A stretch of 22,232 nucleotides of DNA, taken from a virus. Shown here piece by piece: positions 5,923 to 12,058 of this stretch; positions within the stretch are counted from its first letter, which is position 1, and each line of letters begins with the position of its first letter. The position numbers and the translations under genes are program-made. The notes under the pieces are model-generated. The model was not told the origin of the DNA. It saw only the letters and a program-made list of their open reading frames with translations, and ran no database searches. The stretch spans positions 1 to 22,232 of IMG/VR virus record IMGVR_UViG_3300033571_003999, one strand, 5' to 3'.

Positions 5923-6263
5923 TCTCCCTCCACGCTGGCCGCTTGCTGTTGATCTGCGAGCGGGCGAGCCAGACGTGGCACGCGCACATCATCCTCGGCC
6001 CCAAGCCCGAGCACCAGCTGGTAGCCGACACCGGCACCGTGGACCTGCGCCAGGCGATGCTGCGGGGGCAGAACCTTTACACCGCGTTTCGTGCCAAGGC
6101 GCGGCCAGTCGAGGCCGAGGCGAAGGTGATGTGCTGGGACTGCATCCATTGGACACCTGGCGGCCGCGGCAAATGCGAGCTGGACATCCCAGAGTGCCGC
6201 CAGACTGGGGGAAGATTTGCGGCCACCTGCGCGGTGTTCACGCCATGCAAGAGCCCACAGTGA
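5919..6263 (+). CDS. Cysteine-cluster protein, possible metal binding
   Basis: A 114-residue protein from ATG 5919. Residues 1-60 look like a compact beta-rich domain (GRLLLICERASQTWHAHIIL). The C-terminal 45 residues hold a cysteine cluster with the order CWDC, CELDIPEC, TCAVF and PC, a pattern that resembles small zinc- or iron-sulfur-binding modules. Metal binding is inferred from the spacing only. An overlapping longer reading frame (5879-6245) in another phase lacks the cysteine pattern and is poorer in composition, so this frame was chosen. The downstream gene begins 19 nt before its stop. Confidence 0.7.
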   Translation: MISLHAGRLLLICERASQTWHAHIILGPKPEHQLVADTGTVDLRQAMLRGQNLYTAFRAKARPVEAEAKVMCWDCIHWTPGGRGKCELDIPECRQTGGRFAATCAVFTPCKSPQ

Positions 6264-6421
6264 TCAGCAGCACCGAGCCCCATCCTGGGGTGACGGTGGA
6301 GACGTTGGAGCCAGCTGACGGCGGGGAGCTGTATTACCGCACCTGCACAGCCGGCACCTGCCGCTACAGCTCAGACCTGTGGCAGGCGCTGATGTATGCC
6401 GACCAGATGGTGGGCCGTTAG
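6245..6421 (+). CDS. Hypothetical small protein, last gene of the + operon
   Basis: A 58-residue acidic protein from ATG 6245, overlapping the previous gene by 19 nt. It has the form of a small beta domain (PGVTVETLEPADGGELYYR) with two cysteines (TCTAGTC) and a short C-terminal helix (SDLWQALMYADQM). Its TAG (6419-6421) interlocks with the TAA of the convergent HNH gene on the other strand within the four bases TTAG. No family is recognised. Confidence 0.6.
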   Translation: MQEPTVISSTEPHPGVTVETLEPADGGELYYRTCTAGTCRYSSDLWQALMYADQMVGR

Positions 6422-6723
6422 CAGCAGCCGCCAAGCCACTGAACGATTGACCACTCGCGTTCGGCCGACCAGAACGGCTGCTGCCGATACCAGTCCACCC
6501 AGTTGGCCTTGCCCTTCGCGGAATTGCATCCGAGACAGCAGCTGATCAGGTTCTCGCGTACCGTCAGACCGCCGTGGACCTTGGGCACCACATGGTCAAG
6601 TGTTGGGGAACGGCCGAGCGGGTCGTTGCAATAGGCGCATTGGTAGTTCCACGCGAGGTGGATCTGATCACGCGCTGAGCGTCGGGTGATCAGGCGCGTT
6701 TCGTCAATGTGCGTCTGATCCAC
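6418..6723 (-). CDS. HNH endonuclease
   Basis: A 101-residue protein with a complete HNH/McrA-type fold. It has zinc knuckles CAYC (C29, C32) and CLGC (C63, C66), the catalytic LDHVVPKVHGG (D43, H44, H50) and the conserved NLISC asparagine (N58), then N67. The short helical tail is Trp-rich. Such small nucleases in phages can be packaging-associated, homing or DNA-processing enzymes. This copy is not next to a terminase in the window and is on the opposite strand to the operon it touches, so a free-standing homing-type or accessory nuclease is possible. It is transcribed after the 61-aa acidic gene, which it overlaps by 20 nt. Confidence 0.9.
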   Translation of the reverse strand: MDQTHIDETRLITRRSARDQIHLAWNYQCAYCNDPLGRSPTLDHVVPKVHGGLTVRENLISCCLGCNSAKGKANWVDWYRQQPFWSAEREWSIVQWLGGCC

Positions 6724-6889
6724 TGTCTAGGCCAGGCAGGGCGAAGGCTGAGACGTCGAGATCAACGATGTCGTCATCGTTGCGAATGAACTCGGTGAGC
6801 TGCGCGTAGATGTCGGCGGGGAGTTCTTCGGGCTCGGTGTCAGACCTGATGATCAGCTTGGCGTTGATCTCGACCAAGTAGGCCTGCAT
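6704..6889 (-). CDS. Small acidic protein upstream of the HNH gene
   Basis: A 61-residue strongly acidic protein (ATG 6889). The N-terminal strand (QAYLVEINAKLIIRSD) is followed by a helix (PADIYAQLTEFIRNDDD) and a loose Asp-rich tail. It overlaps the start of the HNH gene by 20 nt, so the two form a two-gene unit read leftward. The acidic character would suit an inhibitor or DNA mimic, but that is speculation; no family is recognised. Confidence 0.6.
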   Translation of the reverse strand: MQAYLVEINAKLIIRSDTEPEELPADIYAQLTEFIRNDDDIVDLDVSAFALPGLDSGSDAH

Positions 6890-6991
6890 GGGGCAAGGCC
6901 CGGCTGGCCTTACGGTAACGGACGCGACCTGATCGCCCGGTGTTACGGATTGTCAACTGGCCGCGCGATCGGGGGAAGGTGCGCTGTCTGC

Positions 6992-7001
6992 GGTGTATAG
7001 T
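6992..7001 (+). promoter_or_regulatory. Candidate extended -10 (GGTGTATAGT)
   Basis: GGTGTATAGT lies 24 nt upstream of ATG 7026 in the 136-nt divergent gap between the leftward HNH unit and the rightward 83-aa gene. TATAGT matches the -10 consensus at four of six bases and has the extended TG. No good -35 is seen. I found nothing else in this gap. Confidence 0.4.
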
Positions 7002-7025
7002 TCACACATCAACCGCACCGGACCG

Positions 7026-7277
7026 ATGACCCGCACCGCCGCCGAGATCGCCGCCTTCAAAGCTCAGAACCTCGCCCAGCCCGCCAAGGTGGTCGTGCTC
7101 TGGCCCGCCGCCAAGCCTGCCCGCAAATCCCAGCGCCAAGAGTGGCAGGAGTTCCGCGCCGAAACCCTGAACATGATCGAAGCCGCCAAGCGCGAGCGCC
7201 ACTTTCACATCCTGCCTCAGCTGATGCAGCGTCTGACTACCGCCGACACCATGCTCGCTAACCGGGCACTGGCCTGA
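7026..7277 (+). CDS. Hypothetical basic protein, 83 aa
   Basis: An 83-residue basic protein from ATG 7026, 24 nt after a candidate -10 element. It starts with an alanine-rich helix (TRTAAEIAAFKAQNLAQPAK), continues with a Lys/Arg-rich linker (AAKPARKSQRQEW) and ends in helices (RHFHILPQLMQRLTTADTML). A DNA-binding role would fit the charge, but no known fold is recognised. An in-frame ATG at 6993 falls within the candidate promoter and was rejected as the start. A GC-rich hairpin follows the stop. Confidence 0.65.
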   Translation: MTRTAAEIAAFKAQNLAQPAKVVVLWPAAKPARKSQRQEWQEFRAETLNMIEAAKRERHFHILPQLMQRLTTADTMLANRALA

Positions 7278-7285
7278 CCCTCGCC

Positions 7286-7303
7286 GGGCCGCTCCGGCGG
7301 CCC
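7286..7303 (+). terminator. Hairpin after the 83-aa gene
   Basis: A perfect inverted repeat, GGGCCGC-TCCG-GCGGCCC (7-bp stem, 4-nt loop), begins 8 nt after the stop at 7277. It is followed by TATTCTCC, which is only weakly T-rich. It could be an intrinsic terminator or a structure just before the start at 7316. Cyanobacterial terminators often lack a strong T-run. Confidence 0.4.
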
Positions 7304-7315
7304 TATTCTCCATCC

Positions 7316-7486
7316 ATGACCTACATCCTCAACCTCGGCCCGTGGCACGTCGGGCCGTTTCCCACCCACATCGCCGCGCAGCATTGGGCAGAGACGCATG
7401 GCGTTGATGACTACCAGATGATCCCCCTAGATGACCCGGCCGAGGCGCCGGCAAGGATCAGCCGGCTGCAAATCACCCGCGGCTAG
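7316..7486 (+). CDS. Hypothetical small protein, 56 aa
   Basis: A 56-residue protein from ATG 7316 to TAG 7484-7486. It begins MTYILNLGPWHVGPFPTHIA and continues through AQHWAETHGVDDYQMIPLDD to a basic end (ARISRLQITRG). The pattern resembles small phage proteins made of one strand, one helix and one strand. It ends inside the convergent dCTP deaminase gene, overlapping it by 14 nt. No Shine-Dalgarno sequence is seen; the hairpin and TATTCT (7304-7309) lie directly upstream. Confidence 0.6.
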   Translation: MTYILNLGPWHVGPFPTHIAAQHWAETHGVDDYQMIPLDDPAEAPARISRLQITRG

Positions 7487-7988
7487 CCGTTACCTGCTCG
7501 TCATTGTTGTAGCGGCCCGTCATCGCGTAGGTGCGCTCAGGCGTGCCTGCGATCACATGGAACACCATCTGGCCGATCTTCATGCCGGGCCAGAGCGCGA
7601 TGTTGTGGAAGCGGCGGCTGTTGTGCAGCTCCAGCGTCAACCGGCTGCCGTGCCACCCTGGGTCGCAGTAGCCGGCCATCAAGTGCTCGAGGCCCTCGCG
7701 GGCGCGGCTGGACTTGAGCACGAACTGCGCGGCGATGTGATCGGGCAGGTTGAAGATCTCTTGCGTTTCAGCTAGGCAGAACTCACCCGGCGCCAGCCAG
7801 TAGGGGTTCTCCTGCGTGTGGTGGCTGATGCCGAGGATCTGCAGCTCCGGCCGATCTTCCACCTCGATCATCAGTCGATCGCCGAGCAGCACATCAAGGC
7901 TGGCGGGGTTCTGCAGGTCGGCGTTGTAAGGCACCACCATCGCCGCCTGACGACAGAGGCGGGCGATCTCGTGGTCTGGAATGATCAT
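7473..7988 (-). CDS. dcd: dCTP deaminase (Dcd/dUTPase superfamily)
   Basis: A 171-residue protein. It shows the trimeric dCTP deaminase pattern: NPASLDVLLGDRLMIE (27-42), LAPGEFCLAETQE (65-77), KSSRAREGL (92-100), AGYCDPGWHGSRLTLELHN (105-123) with the expected catalytic Glu at E120, and GRYNND near the end. The enzyme converts dCTP to dUTP, feeding dTTP synthesis. Start ATG 7988 gives the usual family N-terminus; a longer frame upstream is shadow sequence within the endolysin gene. It lies 7 nt after the endolysin stop, at the end of the late operon, which is an unusual place for a nucleotide enzyme. A bifunctional deaminase-dUTPase cannot be excluded by eye. Confidence 0.92.
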   Translation of the reverse strand: MIIPDHEIARLCRQAAMVVPYNADLQNPASLDVLLGDRLMIEVEDRPELQILGISHHTQENPYWLAPGEFCLAETQEIFNLPDHIAAQFVLKSSRAREGLEHLMAGYCDPGWHGSRLTLELHNSRRFHNIALWPGMKIGQMVFHVIAGTPERTYAMTGRYNNDEQVTASRG

Positions 7989-7995
7989 GCTGGCT

Positions 7996-8005
7996 CTAAT
8001 ACACC
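7996..8005 (-). promoter_or_regulatory. Candidate GGTGTATTAG element before dcd
   Basis: Read on the minus strand, GGTGTATTAG ends 7 nt before the dcd start at 7988 and overlaps the endolysin stop codon. It shares GGTGTAT with the elements at 1100 and 6992. If it is a -10, the transcript would be nearly leaderless. This is positional evidence only. Confidence 0.2.
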
Positions 8006-9072
8006 CATCTGATGCGAGGCCGGCCCTGGCGGATCCCACAATGGACAAACCCTTTGGGCGCGCCGTAGCCGAGGCTGAACGGCCAGTTTTTATCGCACCA
8101 GGCCTGCACCGCGTTGATGTCGGCGCCGTCAACGTAGAAGTCCACTGCACCGACGCTGGGCGCGTCGTAAAGGTGCTCAGATCCGCTGGCGCCGCCAACT
8201 GAGCGGTTGATCGCCGGCGGCCGATAGCCGGATGTGATCGTGATGCGTTTGCCGCCAAAAGCCACCCGCACGCGCTCCAGAAAGGCCGCCAGTTCGGCCG
8301 CGGTATCCACCTGGTGCTGATGCTGGAAACGCCGCACCTCCTGGCCCAGCGCAAACTCACCGAGCGTGAAGTGCGCCGACAGCCTGGTGCTGAACGGATC
8401 GGATGGCTTGACCTTGTAGGGACTGGCCTGCGGCTGCTGCGGCAGCCCTTGGCGCCAGAGTGCGCCCTCGGCCTCGCGGCGGCGCTTGAGGCCCGCCTCG
8501 AAGCTGCTGCCGGGGTTGCGGTAGAGCAGCATCGCCTCAGGCACGCGCGCCCAGTCCTTTTCCTTCAGCCGCTTGCTGATCGTCTCGAATCCTTCGGCGC
8601 CGTAGAAGCCAGCGCCGAGGTTGTAGGCAAATGACACCAGCGCACAGCGCTGCTCATCGGCCATCTCGCGCCAGCCCGGCACGTCCTTAGCCAGCTTGGC
8701 GGCGATGCGGTCCACCTCCTGGCGGAGCAACATGTCCGCTTCAATGCGGTTGATTTTGTCGCCTTGCTTGACCGGCCGGCCGTCTTGATAGCGTGTGTTG
8801 CCCCAGCCGATTGTCCACACACCGGCGGGGCATTTGTAGGCATCGAGATGGCAGCCCTCAAACCGCTGGATCAGCTTGAGCGCCGCGCCAAGATCCTGCT
8901 GCTTCCCGTCTTGACTCCAGGTAGCGAACCATGCGCGATCGCGCCGCATTGCTGCCGTGTAACCGTTCAGCGCCAGATCCTTCTCCAGCGTTTGAATGGC
9001 GGCCATCTGATGCGGCAGCCCGCGATAGAACCGGAAGAGCTGCTCCAGCGTGATCGAGGCGGTGTTGGTCAT
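7996..9072 (-). CDS. Two-domain endolysin: GH24 lysozyme plus M15 peptidase
   Basis: A 358-residue lysis enzyme. Residues 1-60 form a helical region of unknown role. Residues about 61-205 are a GH24 (T4-type) lysozyme: RFEGCHLDAYKCPAGVWTIG gives a catalytic triad E72-C81-T87 with the family spacing of 9 and 6. Most members have Asp at the second position; Cys occurs in phage P1 Lyz. Residues about 220-350 resemble a peptidase M15A/VanY-like domain: ITITSGYRPPAINRSVGG, SEHLYDAP, GAVDFYVDG and GFVHCGI provide His, Asp and His for zinc. Together these could cut both glycan and peptide bonds of peptidoglycan. There is no signal peptide, so export through a holin is expected. A 50-aa membrane protein lies 3 nt upstream. 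Confidence 0.93.
   Translation of the reverse strand: MTNTASITLEQLFRFYRGLPHQMAAIQTLEKDLALNGYTAAMRRDRAWFATWSQDGKQQDLGAALKLIQRFEGCHLDAYKCPAGVWTIGWGNTRYQDGRPVKQGDKINRIEADMLLRQEVDRIAAKLAKDVPGWREMADEQRCALVSFAYNLGAGFYGAEGFETISKRLKEKDWARVPEAMLLYRNPGSSFEAGLKRRREAEGALWRQGLPQQPQASPYKVKPSDPFSTRLSAHFTLGEFALGQEVRRFQHQHQVDTAAELAAFLERVRVAFGGKRITITSGYRPPAINRSVGGASGSEHLYDAPSVGAVDFYVDGADINAVQAWCDKNWPFSLGYGAPKGFVHCGIRQGRPRIRWVY
8935..8942. repeat. HIP1 octamer GCGATCGC
   Basis: Second copy of the cyanobacterial HIP1 palindrome, within the endolysin gene. Confidence 0.9.
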
Positions 9073-9075
9073 TGA

Positions 9076-9228
9076 TCAGCGGCGCTGCTTGGGGAACATG
9101 ATCCGGCCAGCCTGAAGCAACAGCTGCAGCCAGCTGTTGGATTTGAGGGGAGTAAGGGCAATGATCTCGCTGCCAGCAGCGACAACGATTGCAACGACGG
9201 CGATAGTTTCGGGGCTCATGGCATCCAT
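9076..9228 (-). CDS. Small membrane protein, candidate holin
   Basis: A 50-residue protein (ATG 9228; ATG 9219 also possible). It has one hydrophobic segment (PETIAVVAIVVAAGSEIIAL, residues 6-25) and a positively charged end (GRIMFPKQRR). Size, single span, basic tail and position 3 nt before the endolysin fit a small holin or pinholin-like protein, but no family signature is visible, so the lysis role is inference from context. Confidence 0.65.
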   Translation of the reverse strand: MDAMSPETIAVVAIVVAAGSEIIALTPLKSNSWLQLLLQAGRIMFPKQRR

Positions 9229-9243
9229 GTCGGTGGCCTCAGG

Positions 9244-9501
9244 TTACTTGCGGATCTCCAGCACGCGCACGCGCTTGTCGAGTTCCGATAGCTGGATTTT
9301 GTAGTCGTTCTTCAGCTCGTCTACTGAGGCTGCCATCTGCGTGAGCGTGGCCTCAATGCGCGCTGATTGAATCTGCATGTTGACCAGCAGAGCGCCGATG
9401 GCAAACATGCCTGCCGCGATCGCCGCGGGGAGGGACGCTACGAACACGCCGCCGACTGTTTTAGGGTCGTCCGTCACCGGCTGTTCCTGGTCTGACCCCA
9501 T
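9244..9501 (-). CDS. Membrane protein with coiled coil, spanin- or XhlA-like
   Basis: An 85-residue protein from ATG 9501; ATG 9543 is in frame but lies deeper in the overlapping 58-aa gene. The order is a short polar N-terminus (GSDQEQPVTDDPK), a membrane span (FVASLPAAIAAGMFAIGALL, about residues 20-39), then a heptad-like helix (ARIEATLTQMAASVDEL and IQLSELDKRVRVLEI) ending in basic residues. This N-in, span, coiled-coil layout matches inner-membrane spanins and XhlA-type lysis proteins. No outer-membrane lipoprotein partner was found. It sits 15 nt upstream of the candidate holin gene. Confidence 0.75.
   Translation of the reverse strand: MGSDQEQPVTDDPKTVGGVFVASLPAAIAAGMFAIGALLVNMQIQSARIEATLTQMAASVDELKNDYKIQLSELDKRVRVLEIRK
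9416..9423. repeat. HIP1 octamer GCGATCGC
   Basis: Third copy of HIP1, within the membrane/coiled-coil lysis gene. Confidence 0.9.
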
Positions 9502-9637
9502 CGTAGCGATCGAAAGGGTCAGGCCTGCCGGCGAGGATCGCAAGAGCGCGTCTGTAGTAGTGGTTGTCAGTCTTCCCCGCCGTTTCCAGCGTGTCGCGGA
9601 TGCGTCGCCAGTTCTCGCGGGTCTGCGGATCCATCAT
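9461..9637 (-). CDS. Hypothetical small protein, 58 aa
   Basis: A 58-residue charged protein (ATG 9637 or 9634 to TAA 9461-9463). It begins MMDPQTRENWRRIRDTLE, then ETAGKTDNHYYRRALAILAG, then a Pro/Gly-rich end. The first 40 residues form a convincing helical hairpin with the TRENW...AGKTD...YYRRA pattern that I associate with small proteins in cyanobacterial phages, though I cannot name the family. It overlaps the coiled-coil membrane gene by 41 nt and its start overlaps the preceding Arg-rich gene by 4 nt. Confidence 0.65.
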   Translation of the reverse strand: MMDPQTRENWRRIRDTLETAGKTDNHYYRRALAILAGRPDPFDRYDGVRPGTAGDGRP

Positions 9638-9771
9638 CGGCCTGGCCCGCGGTAACGCTTGCGGCCACGGCGCCGAGGGCGAGACCGCAGCCCGTGCCCG
9701 ATGCTGGTGGTCTTAGGCACCGGTTCCTTGCGAATGGTGCCAGATAATCCGGCTTTGGCTTTGACGGCCAT
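9634..9771 (-). CDS. Arginine-rich small protein, 45 aa
   Basis: A 45-residue very basic protein (ATG 9771, TGA 9634-9636). The N-terminal half (AVKAKAGLSGTIRKEPVPK) leads to a C-terminal cluster SRPRRRGRKRYRGPGR with ten arginines in sixteen residues. Such tails bind nucleic acid or acidic partners. It is linked to both neighbours by stop-start overlaps (TGATG upstream, ATGA downstream). Function unknown; its place between fibre-assembly and lysis genes does not settle the role. Confidence 0.6.
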   Translation of the reverse strand: MAVKAKAGLSGTIRKEPVPKTTSIGHGLRSRPRRRGRKRYRGPGR

Positions 9772-10001
9772 CAGTCTTCAGCGAGCAGTGCCTTGAGTTC
9801 CGCCACCGTCAGCCCAGCCGCTTCCAGCTTTTGCTCGGTGGTCAGCACAGGAGCGGGCTCGGGCTCGGGGGCTGGGTCGGGGGTGTTGCCTTCCTCCAGC
9901 CACGCCAGGTAGGCGGCATAGTCAGTGTTGGCTGGGTCGGGTGGGATGCCGGTCAAGTCCGACAGCCGAATAACACAATCAGAGTTTGTTAGTTGATACA
10001 T
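9771..10001 (-). CDS. Tail fibre assembly-like (XkdW-like) protein
   Basis: A 76-residue protein starting at ATG 10001, directly after a tail fibre gene. The middle contains the short motif [20 protein letters not shown], typical of small XkdW-like or fibre-assembly-associated proteins that follow phage tail fibre genes. The C-terminus ([19 protein letters not shown]) forms a small helix-turn-helix-like pair often found at their ends. A longer frame starting at 10043 begins inside the fibre gene and is not supported. Likely a chaperone or accessory for fibre assembly. Confidence 0.72.
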   Translation of the reverse strand: MYQLTNSDCVIRLSDLTGIPPDPANTDYAAYLAWLEEGNTPDPAPEPEPAPVLTTEQKLEAAGLTVAELKALLAED

Positions 10002-10002
10002 C

Positions 10003-11019
10003 TTAAAGTTCCGCTGAAAAAAGAAGGCCGTTGCCTCCGGCATCGCAACAAATATGGGTCAAATTGCCAATGGTAAAGTTTGATGGTGACCACGACGATG
10101 CTGTGAGTTCATAATAAGCGCCATCAGGGGTGCTTGGACTGAGTGATGGGGCTGAGGGTGATGACGCTGTTCTAGTTGTAGTTCCTGAATTGTCCCTGTA
10201 TTTCAGTGTTCCCAGAACCGCAGCGGACGGTGCAGTTCGCATGGTCACAGGAAACTTAACAGAGTTGTTTGTTTTAGCTATTGTTTCAGCCCTTCCCGTA
10301 TCACCTTGCTGATTTACATACGCATACCTCTGACACAACGCCAGCTCCTGCCCGTAGCTCCTGCGCTCAAACGGGGTGGCAACGGTGCCGCGCTCCAGTT
10401 GAACATCACCGATTGTCCAAGTGCCGGAGGTTTGCGCTCCAACGGTGAAGACAATCTCAATGCCGGTAGTGGCTGCAGCCGGGACGCTGATGTTCGTTGA
10501 GTAGCGGGTGACGGTGCTGTTGACCGCGAAGGTGCCAGTGGCGATCTGGGTGCGGGTTGGGCTGGCAAGGGTGCCGAAAGTGTCGGCAGTGTTGGCGTAA
10601 AACGCCGTCCAGGTCACCGTGGTGAGCAGGCTGTTGGCTAGATCTACGCTCAGGGTTGCCGTGGTGCCTGCTAGGTCGGCGCTGTTGAGCTGTTCGATGC
10701 GCTGGCCGAAGCCGATGGCGGTAACGGATGTTGCCCCGGTGAAGCGGTAGTAGAACTGGCCGACTGTTGCACCTTGGATGCGCTGGCCGGTGACGTTGGC
10801 TCCGGTGCAGTAGCCGTACCAGCGGTCTACGCCGTAGGCCAATGCCGCGGCTGCGGTGAAGGTCTGGGATGCGCCAGCGTTGCGCTGATCCGCTGCCATC
10901 GCGCCATTGATGATGCGGTTCCTAGCGCCCGATATTGGGCCGCCATTAACTGAACTGAGGACTGCTGCTGTGCCGGTGTTAGATGGTCCGGCGATGTTTG
11001 AGACGTTAAGTGTGCTCAT
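10003..11019 (-). CDS. Tail fibre / receptor-binding-type protein
   Basis: A 338-residue protein. The N-terminus ([20 protein letters not shown]) is a fibre attachment-like segment. It is followed by the widespread phage structural module [18 protein letters not shown] (about residues 32-49), a beta-sandwich-like region ending in [20 protein letters not shown] and then LCQRYAYV. This module is a putative carbohydrate-binding domain in many fibre proteins. The variable C-terminus ([15 protein letters not shown]) is the likely host-contact region. It is the most downstream of the large fibre genes and is followed by the small XkdW-like gene. Confidence 0.85.
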   Translation of the reverse strand: MSTLNVSNIAGPSNTGTAAVLSSVNGGPISGARNRIINGAMAADQRNAGASQTFTAAAALAYGVDRWYGYCTGANVTGQRIQGATVGQFYYRFTGATSVTAIGFGQRIEQLNSADLAGTTATLSVDLANSLLTTVTWTAFYANTADTFGTLASPTRTQIATGTFAVNSTVTRYSTNISVPAAATTGIEIVFTVGAQTSGTWTIGDVQLERGTVATPFERRSYGQELALCQRYAYVNQQGDTGRAETIAKTNNSVKFPVTMRTAPSAAVLGTLKYRDNSGTTTRTASSPSAPSLSPSTPDGAYYELTASSWSPSNFTIGNLTHICCDAGGNGLLFSAEL

Positions 11020-11021
11020 GA

Positions 11022-11642
11022 TCAGCCCTCGTACAGGATGTTGATCGACCCCGCGTCAAAGGTGTCGGTGCCGTTCACGGTGGTGATGCGGACGCGGTCT
11101 AGGGTAGCTGACAAGGATTTGGAACCTGCGCCAATAAAAGCATTTGCCGAGCTACTCCAACCTATGTTTATCGTCGAAGCCCACACGTTTCCAGTAATGT
11201 TGGTTAGCGTAACAGCTCCATGTCTTACGCTTGCTGCTGAGCCAGTACTAGCGTCAGTTAAAAAACCAGAAGAATGTGCTTGGGCGGCTGAGGATGTTTG
11301 GGTTGCGCCAAGATATGAAGCTGTCTCAACGCCGCCAGCATCACCAAGTTGTATTTGTACATAGGAAGTCCCATTCGTACTAACCCCGTCAAACATCACC
11401 GTAATCTTCTTCACCCAACTGGGAATCCCGGTGAAGTCCACTGAGGTGCCACTGGTGGATGCCTTGGCGGTTTCCAGCACCATGCGGCCATTGACCCAGC
11501 TCAGGTTGCCCGCACCATCGGTGCCGAGGATGTTGCCGTTGCTGCCATTCCCGCCGGGCAGCACCAGCGTGTTTGAGCCAGCGACTGCTGGTGCGTCGAT
11601 TTCGGTGAAGCCCGAGGTGGCGCCGTTGAGACGTAAGGTCAT
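11022..11642 (-). CDS. Tail fibre-associated structural protein
   Basis: A 206-residue protein rich in Ser, Thr, Gly and Asn, as in phage fibres. The N-terminus MTLRLNGATSGFTEIDAPAV and the segment GNILGTDGAGNLSWVNG are short beta repeats common in fibre shafts; the remainder (SWVKKITVMFDGVSTNGTS to the end) looks like a beta-sandwich tip domain. It lies between a 137-aa protein (4-nt overlap) and the [10 protein letters not shown]-type fibre gene (2-nt gap). Exact role in attachment is inference. Confidence 0.8.
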   Translation of the reverse strand: MTLRLNGATSGFTEIDAPAVAGSNTLVLPGGNGSNGNILGTDGAGNLSWVNGRMVLETAKASTSGTSVDFTGIPSWVKKITVMFDGVSTNGTSYVQIQLGDAGGVETASYLGATQTSSAAQAHSSGFLTDASTGSAASVRHGAVTLTNITGNVWASTINIGWSSSANAFIGAGSKSLSATLDRVRITTVNGTDTFDAGSINILYEG

Positions 11643-12052
11643 GGTGTTACCTCCAGTGCAGCTTTGATGTCATCGGGGGTTTCGGCTGCGTCGATCGCAT
11701 CCTGAACGTCGCTGTATTTCTCGCGGATGGCTTGACGGGCTTCTTCTGCTACAGCAGCGTCAGCACCTGGAATCTGTTTCATAATCACTTCGTCAAAGGG
11801 CTTGAACTCCTCAGCACGCTGGGTGCGGCGGATGTCGTGGCCGATCTCCTTGCACTTATCGAGGTCTTGCTCGATGCAGCAGTCGCCCATTGTCCAAGCA
11901 TTGCGGAAGAAACGGTCGGTAGGGATGTCGGTTTCGTCCACGATCTCGTAGGCAACGCCTTCGGGCACATCCTTCAGCGCCAGTTCGACAGACTCGGCGG
12001 GGATGATTACCGCGACGCCGCCGGATTCGGTTTGGTAGATGATTCGTTTCAT
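11639..12052 (-). CDS. Hypothetical protein among tail fibre genes, 137 aa
   Basis: A 137-residue acidic protein. It begins MKRIIYQTESGGVAVIIPAE and contains VPEGVAYEIVDETDIPTDRF and RNAWTMGD, a pattern I recognise from small phage proteins encoded next to tail fibres, followed by a helical tail (AAVAEEARQAIREKYSDVQ). It may be a fibre assembly factor or a virion component; no enzyme motif is present. It overlaps the next gene by 4 nt. Confidence 0.75.
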   Translation of the reverse strand: MKRIIYQTESGGVAVIIPAESVELALKDVPEGVAYEIVDETDIPTDRFFRNAWTMGDCCIEQDLDKCKEIGHDIRRTQRAEEFKPFDEVIMKQIPGADAAVAEEARQAIREKYSDVQDAIDAAETPDDIKAALEVTP

Positions 12053-12058
12053 GATGGG

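Noticed and set aside
5375-6037. Long minus-strand open frame of 220 codons
   Set aside because: It runs antisense to four well-formed overlapping plus-strand genes including the DUF3310 gene, and its product is Arg/Ser/Pro-rich low-quality sequence typical of a GC-rich shadow frame.
7447-7466. GCCGGC...GCCGGC inverted repeat as a bidirectional terminator between convergent genes
   Set aside because: The 6-bp stem is within coding sequence, each arm is itself a palindrome common in GC-rich DNA, and no T-run follows on either side.
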